Of a DNA stretch of 60,867 nt, positions 1 to 6,691 are shown in pieces. The first letter of the stretch is position 1; every line of letters starts with the position of its first letter. The notes under the pieces were generated by a model. The model worked only from the letters and a program-made list of their open reading frames with translations. It was not told where the DNA came from and searched no databases. The position numbers and the translations under genes are program-made. Source of the DNA: Cytophagales bacterium (lineage in GTDB: Bacteria > Bacteroidota > Bacteroidia > Cytophagales > Thermoflexibacteraceae); contig REAZ01000027.1 of the NCBI GenBank assembly GCA_004294445.1, positions 1-60,867 of the forward strand, in the 5' to 3' direction.

Positions 1-42
1 GAAGAATATGAGAATAAAGCAAGAGAAAATATTAAAAATGAA

Positions 43-228
43 CTAATTAGCCTGCTTTGAAATAGCATTAGGCACAAAGTCTTGATAGGCAACACAGCGA
101 TGAAGCGGGTCAGCATGAGCGATGTCGAGCATTCCATAACCTACATTGGTTACCTCGCCAAAACCAGAGTTAAAAATAAAATGATGTGCTTTTGGGTGTG
201 CATACAGAGAAAAAGGGAAAGTATATCC
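43..228 (-). pseudogene. C-terminal gene remnant of unknown family
   Basis: Read on the minus strand, this stretch stays open for about 61 codons and looks like real protein (runs such as HPKAHHFIFNSGFGE and NVGYGMLDIAHADPLHR), ending at a TAG. An in-frame TAA lies directly upstream and no start codon precedes the conserved-looking part. It therefore looks like the 3' end of a gene cut off by a frameshift or deletion. The minus-strand DNA just upstream (about 229-360) is broken by stops in every frame I tried. I do not recognise the family. The overlapping plus-strand frame is lower-quality sequence. Confidence 0.4.
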
Positions 229-376
229 TTACCAGATATAATTAATAAAGAACACATTTACAGCTACTTAACCTAAAATATAGTGGGACACTCTTTTTAT
301 TAACTGACTGTATGCCAATATTTTATGGCAAATGCGTGTCAAAGTCAAGAAGAATATAAGCTATTTTCGCAATAGC

Positions 377-1030
377 TTAATATCTCCTATTATTTTCCCG
401 ATTTCTACCTGCAAGGTAGCGTTGTAAATACCTCTTATTCTGCCTTTTTTGTATGAGTAGGGCATATTCGGTGTGTAGGAACTCCGTAGAGTCTTTGGCA
501 TAGCCTATTTCCTCTTCTGCAAAATACGACTGACGTGCCAACTGATAAATTTCTGATTTTTTCCCTGTCAATAAATGCCACTTTTCGGGAGCTATTTGGT
601 AGCGTTGGGCATAGGCTTGCAGTTGCCTTACCGAATCTGCCCAAGGCGTTACGGAGTGCGAAAGAATCAAAACGTCTTTGTCATTTTTGAAAGTATCCTG
701 AACAGCAAGGAGGTGCTTGGTCATGGTAGGGCAGACATTCCCGCAGGCAGTAAAGAAAAAATTAGCTACATAAATTTTCCCTGCAAGCATCTGATTTGTA
801 ATATTTTGCCCACTTTGGTCGGTGAAAGAAAAAGGGGCAATCGTGTGGGTGATTTCTTTGCTTGCTTGCTGTTCGCTGAGCCAAAGCGGTGTAAAATCTG
901 GTGTATTATAAAAGGGAAGTGCTGCTTTTTCTTGCTCACACCCCAGCAAACTAAGTAGCAAAATTAGCAGTATCATTGCCCAGATAGGTGCAAAAATTTG
1001 CATGAAAATCTTGAAAATATAAGCTATCAT
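377..1030 (-). CDS. SCO1/SenC-family lipoprotein (3' frameshift)
   Basis: Thioredoxin-fold copper chaperone or thiol-disulphide protein of the SCO1/SenC family, which helps assemble the CuA centre of cytochrome c oxidase at the outer face of the inner membrane. A membrane segment ends in a lipobox (LSLLGC, Cys31). The family's CxxxCP motif is seen as CGNVCP at residues 96-101, and the distal copper ligand as His186 in FLHTEYALL. The last ~22 residues are basic and unlike the family. Skipping one base in the A6 run (T445-450 on the plus strand) restores GRIRGIYNATLQ, the usual family ending, and moves the stop to 361-363. So this is either a true frameshift or an indel in the assembly. It stands alone, downstream of a palindromic element. 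Confidence 0.85.
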   Translation of the reverse strand: MIAYIFKIFMQIFAPIWAMILLILLLSLLGCEQEKAALPFYNTPDFTPLWLSEQQASKEITHTIAPFSFTDQSGQNITNQMLAGKIYVANFFFTACGNVCPTMTKHLLAVQDTFKNDKDVLILSHSVTPWADSVRQLQAYAQRYQIAPEKWHLLTGKKSEIYQLARQSYFAEEEIGYAKDSTEFLHTEYALLIQKRQNKRYLQRYLAGRNRENNRRY

Positions 1031-1065
1031 AAAAATGTTTATAACTATTTAATAATGAGAATTTT

Positions 1066-1103
1066 AATAAATTTATAATTCATAACTAAAAATTCATAAT
1101 TAA
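1066..1103. repeat. AT-rich TTCATAA repeat
   Basis: Contains ATTCATAA-type words (TATAATTCATAACTAA, then ATTCATAATTAA). Similar words recur at 22899-22963, near 29160-29180, at 54044-54062 and at 58484-58496, nearly always in the short gaps between genes. No function is known to me. Confidence 0.4.
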
Positions 1104-1105
1104 TC

Positions 1106-1178
1106 TAAGTTGCACAAGGCGGTCTGCACCGCAGGTCAGACCTACGGTGCAGACCAAAATAATGGCAAACGCAACTTA
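1106..1178. repeat. Dispersed palindromic element, copy 1
   Basis: A 73-bp element bounded by TAAGTTGC and GCAACTTA (8-bp perfect terminal inverted repeats), with an inner palindrome GGTCTGCACCGCAGGTC / GACCTACGGTGCAGACC. A second copy at 4435-4553 lies in the opposite orientation with a longer centre. It sits just after the stop of the MORN lipoprotein gene. It resembles a REP/MITE-type non-autonomous repeat, and no transposase for it is seen here. Confidence 0.75.
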
Positions 1179-1184
1179 CGTTAA

Positions 1185-1766
1185 TTACTTATTTTCTACC
1201 ACTGACGTACAGTTTTTTACGCCCAAAAGTCCGTACCTACGTCCCTCTCTTATTTCATAGTTTGCTTTTATTTTTCCGTCTTCTTTCCATGCTTTTTGCA
1301 TCCCTATTTCTTGCCCTTTTTGGTAGTTAAAATCTTTGAAAAGCTGCCCGTTGGCATACCATTCCTTTACATTCCCTTCGAGAAGGTCGTCTTTGAAGTG
1401 ATAGACAAAACGCAATTTTCCATCTTCCCACCAGCCCTTATGTTCGTCTTCTTTCCACCCTTTTCTGAAAAACCTTTCTTCTTTTAGCTTGCCATCGGGG
1501 TATTTTTGGAACGCCCTGCCGTACTCTTTTCCCTGCCAATAAGCGGCAAAAGAAGCGGTATCTTGCTCATTATAAAGAGAAATCACTTTCCCACTAAACC
1601 GACTGCCTTCGTAGAGCAGGTAGCCATTTTGCCTTTGTAGGTTTTTGTCTGACTCCCAAATATAGATATTGGGAATAGGGGGAGTGTGCTTTACTCCCCC
1701 ACAATTCCATAATACTATAGCTATCAAAAGAAAAAATTTACTGCGAAACTGTGCCTGCTGTGCCAT
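1185..1766 (-). CDS. MORN-repeat (YwqK-like) lipoprotein
   Basis: About 193 aa. I chose the ATG at 1764-1766 because it gives a clean lipoprotein signal (MAQQAQFRSKFFLLIAIVLW, then NCGG). The frame extends upstream to 1898, but that part lies wholly inside the neighbouring gene. The mature protein carries four or five MORN_2-type repeats, each with a G-K/Q-L or similar core: YPDGKLKEE, WWEDGKLRF, WYANGQLFK, WKEDGKIKA. Proteins of this type are often labelled YwqK-family antitoxin-like, but the biochemical role is unknown. Its start overlaps the stop of the upstream YHYH gene by about 29 bp, so the two are probably co-translated. Confidence 0.7.
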   Translation of the reverse strand: MAQQAQFRSKFFLLIAIVLWNCGGVKHTPPIPNIYIWESDKNLQRQNGYLLYEGSRFSGKVISLYNEQDTASFAAYWQGKEYGRAFQKYPDGKLKEERFFRKGWKEDEHKGWWEDGKLRFVYHFKDDLLEGNVKEWYANGQLFKDFNYQKGQEIGMQKAWKEDGKIKANYEIREGRRYGLLGVKNCTSVVENK

Positions 1767-3711
1767 AGAATCCACTTCCATTGATGTAAGGGTCTGTACT
1801 TGTGATGTGGTAGTGATAGATGCCGTTAGGATAGTCGGTAGTAGCGTGTGTATGCCCATGGTAAGCGTCCAAATCGCTATTAGTAACCGCTTTTCCATTT
1901 TCTATGGGACCATAAACAGGAAAACCATCTAACAAAAAGCCAAGCAATACATCTTTTCCTTTTTGGGCAGTGAGCCACAAAGGTTCGATATGGTAGTGGT
2001 AAGCACCTTGCTGTTGCGGGTGTCCATAGTATTGGTCAAATGAATTTATTTCACTTGTAAGAGCTTGATTATTAGGTCCTGCATATTGGTTATAAAAAGG
2101 AACTCCGTTCAAAGAAACGCCGATAGCTCCAAGCGGCGTAGCACTTTTGGTAGCTGCCGAAGTTGGATTTTTAGGAATTTTGAAAGTATAAGAAAAGGCT
2201 GCTATTTTGTTTGGATTTTGCGACCATGCCGTATTTGTACCATTGTAAGCCTCATAGAGCGTAGCTGCCCAAGCTGTACCTGTGTAGTAAGGGCTTTTAT
2301 GGTCTGGTCTGCCATTGGTCTTGATGACGATAAAATTGCCTTCTTCATAAATTTCAGATGCTCCATAGATTTTCTTATAGACTGCTAATGCATCTGTTAC
2401 CACTGCCAAACTTCCAGTTCCAGAAACAGCTATTGTTGTTGTTCCTGCCGTCTGATTGGCATTTACGGTAATATTTCCAGTGTAATTTGTTGCTTGGGTA
2501 GGTGCAAAGGTAATAGAAACATTTTGCGTAGCCCCAGCCTGCAACGTACCGCTAAATGTACCGCTAAAGCCCGTTGGCAAGGTCAAACTGCTGATAGTAA
2601 GTGCCGAATTTCCTGTATTTGCAATGGTAAAGGTTTTGATAGAGGTTTTACCAACTTCGATATTTCCAAAACTTAAGTCGCCACTCAAAGCAATAATTCT
2701 GGTAGGCACTGCACTTGCTGTCCCCGTTACCGCCAAAGTTGTCATACCGCTATTTGCATTGGCACTAATCGTAATTGTACCATTAAAAGTCCCTGTAGCT
2801 GTCGGGGAAAAAGTTACTATTACATCTACACTTGCATCTGCCGCAATAGTACCGCCGTTATAATTGGCTGTATATCCGTTAGGTAGCGTTAGCCCGCTTA
2901 CGGTCATGGCTGCATTTCCTGTATTTTTGATGGTAAAAGTTTTCTGTGAAGTCTTGTTTACTTCCAAACTTCCAAAGTCTAAACTACTTGGATTCAAGCT
3001 GATAATGCGTGTGGGTGCTTGAGTGCCTATGCCTGCTATGGCAATGGTATTAGTACCAGATGCTTGGTCGCCATTTACTGTTACCGTTCCGCTATAAGTA
3101 ATTGCTTGGGTAGGGGTAAAAGTAAGCATCACTATTTGGGAAGCACCTACGGCAATAGTGCCGCTAAAAGTACCCGTAAAGCCTGCGGGCAGAGTAAGCC
3201 CTGTGATTGTTAGCAGGGCAGTTCCTGTGTTGTTGATTGTTAAGAGTTTTTGCGAAGTTTCTCCGATAGTTACTGTTCCGAAGTTCAAATCTCCCGCCAG
3301 ACTGATGGCTTTGACGAGTGGCTGAGTTGCTGCTCCCGAAACACTTATTGTATTTGTGCCACTTGTTTGATTTGCATTGACTACGATGCTACCATTGAAA
3401 GTACCTGCAATATCTGGGGCAAACGTAACGCTCACATTTTGAGAGCTTCCCGCCACAATAGTGCCACTAAAAGTGCCTGTAAACTTGGCGGGCAGGGTAA
3501 GGTTAGTTACCGCCAAAGGCAGGTTTCCCGAATTATTAATGGTAAACGTTTTGGTAAGTGTCTTGCCGACTTCTATGCTACCAAAACTCAAATCTCCACT
3601 TAGGCTAATAATGCGAGTTTGCGGGACTTCTTCTTTTTTACTGCAAAAAGAAACTGTAAATGTGATACTTAGTACGAATAGCAACGAGAAAATCTTATTC
3701 CAATTTGTCAT
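1738..3711 (-). CDS. YHYH-domain lipoprotein with four Ig-like repeats
   Basis: 657 aa, exported. The signal peptide ends in a lipobox-like SFCS (Cys23). Four tandem ~100-residue repeats follow (about 32-130, 134-232, 237-333, 338-435). Each begins with I(S/A)LxxxLxFGxxxVG and contains tFTIxNtGn, LPxGfTGTFSG and a tail ending in IxVsGtg. This is the pattern of the choice-of-anchor D / ASPM-SPD2-Hydin family of surface Ig-like domains. The C-terminal ~220 residues form a YHYH domain with the signature twice (QGAYHYHIEP and NGIYHYHITS), plus Gly/Pro-rich motifs GFLLDGFPVYGP and DAYHGHTHATTDYPNG. A surface anchor role is inferred; the activity of YHYH domains is not established. Confidence 0.85.
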   Translation of the reverse strand: MTNWNKIFSLLFVLSITFTVSFCSKKEEVPQTRIISLSGDLSFGSIEVGKTLTKTFTINNSGNLPLAVTNLTLPAKFTGTFSGTIVAGSSQNVSVTFAPDIAGTFNGSIVVNANQTSGTNTISVSGAATQPLVKAISLAGDLNFGTVTIGETSQKLLTINNTGTALLTITGLTLPAGFTGTFSGTIAVGASQIVMLTFTPTQAITYSGTVTVNGDQASGTNTIAIAGIGTQAPTRIISLNPSSLDFGSLEVNKTSQKTFTIKNTGNAAMTVSGLTLPNGYTANYNGGTIAADASVDVIVTFSPTATGTFNGTITISANANSGMTTLAVTGTASAVPTRIIALSGDLSFGNIEVGKTSIKTFTIANTGNSALTISSLTLPTGFSGTFSGTLQAGATQNVSITFAPTQATNYTGNITVNANQTAGTTTIAVSGTGSLAVVTDALAVYKKIYGASEIYEEGNFIVIKTNGRPDHKSPYYTGTAWAATLYEAYNGTNTAWSQNPNKIAAFSYTFKIPKNPTSAATKSATPLGAIGVSLNGVPFYNQYAGPNNQALTSEINSFDQYYGHPQQQGAYHYHIEPLWLTAQKGKDVLLGFLLDGFPVYGPIENGKAVTNSDLDAYHGHTHATTDYPNGIYHYHITSTDPYINGSGFYGTAGTVSQ

Positions 3712-3882
3712 AAATAATGAGTTAGATATAAATGATAAACATGTTATTTAAAATGTTAGATGTTTTTTTGAAAAGAAACTTGCGAGGAATTGCTTTTTTT
3801 TCCGTACTTTTTTCATTTGAGCTATTATATTTGATTTGCGAATTTTTATCTTTACGCACCGATTAAATTTACAGTTGCAAAA

Positions 3883-4428
3883 ATGGAAAAAATACTCTTA
3901 TTCAACGGGCAGCTCTTAGACATCACTATTACTCGACTTTGTCAGCAACTGATAGAGAATCACGACAATTTTGCTGATTCTGTACTGATAGGTATGCAGC
4001 CAAGAGGTCGCTTTTTTGCAGATAGAATCAAGAGGAAATTAGATGAAATTACGCAACTAAAAATCCCTATTGGCTATTTGGATACTACATTCTATAGAGA
4101 TGATTTTCGCAGGCGGGAGCAGCCTCTGATGCCGAGCGAAAATAGGATTCCTTTTTTGGTAGAGAAAAAAAATGTTATACTTATAGACGACGTACTTTTT
4201 ACGGGCAGAACAGTGCGAGCAGCTCTTTCCGCCCTCAACGAGTTTGGGAGGGCAAAACAAATAGAATTGCTCGTGCTAATAGATAGAAAATATAGCCGAG
4301 ATTTGCCCATTCAGCCCGATTACGTAGGGAGAGCAGTAAATACGATTCAGTCGCAGCGCGTCCACGTAGAATGGAGCGAGCAAGGCTCTGCCGAAGATAA
4401 TATCTGGCTCATTACGGAAAATAACTAA
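3883..4428 (+). CDS. pyrR: PyrR-type pyrimidine regulator / uracil phosphoribosyltransferase
   Basis: 181 aa, the normal PyrR length. It has the phosphoribosyltransferase fold: a PRPP loop VILIDDVLFTGRTVRAAL at residues 97-114, an early IGMQPRGRFFADRI segment, and the PyrR-typical YLDTTFYRDDF stretch followed by a C-terminal part reading RKYSRDLPIQPDYVGR. PyrR binds pyr mRNA in some bacteria and has weak UPRTase activity. No pyr gene is adjacent, so its regulatory target here cannot be read from context. The start follows a TATCTTTA box (3847-3854) that resembles a Bacteroidota -7 element but has no -33 TTTG at the right spacing. Confidence 0.9.
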   Translation: MEKILLFNGQLLDITITRLCQQLIENHDNFADSVLIGMQPRGRFFADRIKRKLDEITQLKIPIGYLDTTFYRDDFRRREQPLMPSENRIPFLVEKKNVILIDDVLFTGRTVRAALSALNEFGRAKQIELLVLIDRKYSRDLPIQPDYVGRAVNTIQSQRVHVEWSEQGSAEDNIWLITENN

Positions 4429-4434
4429 CTAACA

Positions 4435-4553
4435 TAAGTTGCGTTTGCCATTATTTTGGTCTGCACCGTAGGTCTGGGGCGACCCCGTCTGACCTGCATT
4501 TTAAGTCGTTTTAAACGGTCAGACCTGCGGTGCAGACCGTCTTGTGCAACTTA
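4435..4553. repeat. Dispersed palindromic element, copy 2 (inverted)
   Basis: Starts TAAGTTGC and ends GCAACTTA like copy 1 at 1106-1178, but in the opposite orientation. It is 119 bp because about 46 extra bases sit in the centre, including a small GGGGCGACCCC hairpin. It occupies almost the whole gap between the convergent ends of pyrR and the GT39-like gene, so it could act as a bidirectional terminator. Confidence 0.75.
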
Positions 4554-4563
4554 GGTTAACTAC

Positions 4564-6210
4564 TTACTTCACTTCAAACACCAACACGCCAAAACTTTGG
4601 TCGTCAGCCATTATTTCATTGATATATTCGTATTGCGAAGGCTTTTCTGCAAAGTAGTTATACATCAGACTTTCGGGACGCATTTTTGGGCGGTACGAAT
4701 AGTGTGAGTCCCATATCACAAGGCTTCCTTTTGGGGCATCTTTCAAGAATTTTTCTTCTATGGCTTTGGGTTTTGCCTTAAAGTCGTAGGGGGTTCGCCC
4801 CAAAAAATAATAAAACATTTCATGATGCACAAAAAGTTGTGGCGGTTCTCCTTTTGTTTCTTCATATTTTTCGTACCAGCGTGCCAGCGATTTGCAGGTT
4901 TTGTCTTCTTCGGACAGTTTGATAGGGCGAACAGTAACTAAGACCACAAATAGGGCTATAGCACTCAGACCTATAAAATCTTGGCGAAGTTGCAAAGGTA
5001 AAATCATCAGGAAAATGCTTGCTATTACCCCAAGCAAGGGCATCCAATCTCTTTCTTTTTCGTCAAAAATTACAAAATTGTGTGGGTGCGTCATAAAAAT
5101 AGCGACTAAGAGTGCAAAAACACTCAACAAAATCAAGATTTGTGGTTTGTAGCTGCTCAATTTAAATTTTTCCACTTGCAAAGCTCCCAAAATAGCTATC
5201 AAAGGCGAAACAATGAGTAAATAACGCAAATTACCCCCTGTAGCAGGACCTAATTTCAATGTTTGGGAGTTGAAAATACAGTTCATCAGAAAGTAAAGCA
5301 CACTCACTACCAAAATCAGATTCGCCTTGTCGCTTATGGCTTCACCAAACTTCATTTTATTTTTCAAATTACTTATTCTTTCAAAAAGCCAAGTCCATAT
5401 ATACGCCACCCAAAGCGTAACGCCGACACTGCCAAAAATAGTAATGGACATTTTGAAATAATGCAAAAAACCCTTGCGAGGGTACTGCCCCGAAATCTGC
5501 TCGCTTGTGCCAAAAATTTGATTCCAAAGGTAAAAGGTATCACCCGTAAGCACCATGCCCCAAATCTGCTGAATAAGTGGGAAGACACTTAGCAAAACTG
5601 CAGCAAGAAACTGCCGATTGAGAGCCAAATAAATAAAATAAATACCCAAAATTGGATAAAATTCTTGGCGAATAAAAGCAATATAACTTGCTACCAAAGA
5701 TGCAACGATGAATCTATTTTTGAGGTGAAAATAAATGGCTATGGTAAGCAAAAGTGCGGTAATCAGTTCGGAATAGTTCCGAAACGCCAAGTTAATCCAA
5801 AGGGGCTGCGTAGCGGCAAGCACAAATGCCAGAATAGCAATTTTGCTATCTAATATTTTGGCAATTTTATAAGCAAAAAAGCAAGCAAAAGCCGAAACTA
5901 AGCAGTTAATAAGCATCACAAAATCGCTTCCCAGCAAAGAGGGCAAGGCATATAAAATCTTATACCCCGGTTTTGCCCAGTTACTCAGGATAGAGTTAGG
6001 ATTATGCCAAAAACCTTTCATTGATACGAAGTGTGCTGCCTCGTCCTGCTGATAAAAGCCATCGGCACTGCGCGAATATAGAAAATAAAGCCCCGCTACA
6101 GCCAGCGTAATTCCTATCATCACTTTGTCTGTGAGCAAGTTATCAAATACATTATTTGTAGGGGTGGGATTAGCATTTTCGCTAACAGTTATCTGTTTTT
6201 TCTTTGTCAT
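4564..6210 (-). CDS. GT39/GT-C-like multi-pass membrane glycosyltransferase
   Basis: 548 aa with roughly 11-13 hydrophobic segments from residue 30 to 420 and a soluble C-terminal domain. The first periplasmic loop carries DEAAHF after FYQQ, matching the acidic DE pair that GT39/PMT-type GT-C enzymes use as catalytic base. This family moves sugars from lipid-linked donors to proteins or lipids in the inner membrane. The acceptor and donor are unknown. It is a single gene, convergent with pyrR, with a ~480 bp gap upstream. The call as a glycosyltransferase is good; the GT39 label is from the motif and topology only. Confidence 0.7.
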   Translation of the reverse strand: MTKKKQITVSENANPTPTNNVFDNLLTDKVMIGITLAVAGLYFLYSRSADGFYQQDEAAHFVSMKGFWHNPNSILSNWAKPGYKILYALPSLLGSDFVMLINCLVSAFACFFAYKIAKILDSKIAILAFVLAATQPLWINLAFRNYSELITALLLTIAIYFHLKNRFIVASLVASYIAFIRQEFYPILGIYFIYLALNRQFLAAVLLSVFPLIQQIWGMVLTGDTFYLWNQIFGTSEQISGQYPRKGFLHYFKMSITIFGSVGVTLWVAYIWTWLFERISNLKNKMKFGEAISDKANLILVVSVLYFLMNCIFNSQTLKLGPATGGNLRYLLIVSPLIAILGALQVEKFKLSSYKPQILILLSVFALLVAIFMTHPHNFVIFDEKERDWMPLLGVIASIFLMILPLQLRQDFIGLSAIALFVVLVTVRPIKLSEEDKTCKSLARWYEKYEETKGEPPQLFVHHEMFYYFLGRTPYDFKAKPKAIEEKFLKDAPKGSLVIWDSHYSYRPKMRPESLMYNYFAEKPSQYEYINEIMADDQSFGVLVFEVK

Positions 6211-6691
6211 AAAGCACTTCCCTGATTTTAAATCTTAAGTTTTTTGATTTCGTATTTAGTAAATCTAAGCCTATGTTTACTCCCCGCCAACGGCACAAAT
6301 ATGCTCAGGACAAGACTTAGGCATTTTGAAGTCGTAAAAATACTACTTAAATTTACCAAGTAATCCATTTGAGCAGGATAATTTTCGAATAGGGTAAGCG
6401 TTCGCACATTGAAAAGCACACAAATCATCAAATATTTTTTTTTATCATAAGTTTTCTGTTAAAAATATAGAAATTTATACTTTCCTTTGTATTTTGCTTC
6501 GGCTAATAAAGAGGTCTTTGGTGCATATTATAGAGGAGTCGAAATATTCGCCTTAGTTTTTAACTTCTTTACCATTCTCAACCGATAGCAAAGTGTTTTT
6601 TTGATAGAAAAATTACCGTTAAACGTACAAAAACTAATCATAAAAACGAAATTTACTGTTTTATTTACACAATAAACAATCGAAGTAAAAT
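6211..6691. other. Intergenic region between divergent genes
   Basis: 480 bp between the divergent GT39-like and TonB-receptor genes. It is AT-rich and must hold promoters for both. TATTTTGC (6490-6497) resembles a -7 box for the plus-strand gene but has no well-spaced TTTG. I see no RNA gene or repeat. A short minus-strand frame near 6228-6431 is low-quality and not called. Confidence 0.4.

Noticed and set aside
82..276. 64-codon plus-strand frame near the left edge
   Set aside because: The opposite strand carries better protein-like sequence over the same bases; the plus frame has no family look and no promoter.
6228..6431. 67-codon minus-strand frame upstream of the GT39-like gene
   Set aside because: No motif, poor composition, and it fills a gap between divergent genes that must hold promoters.
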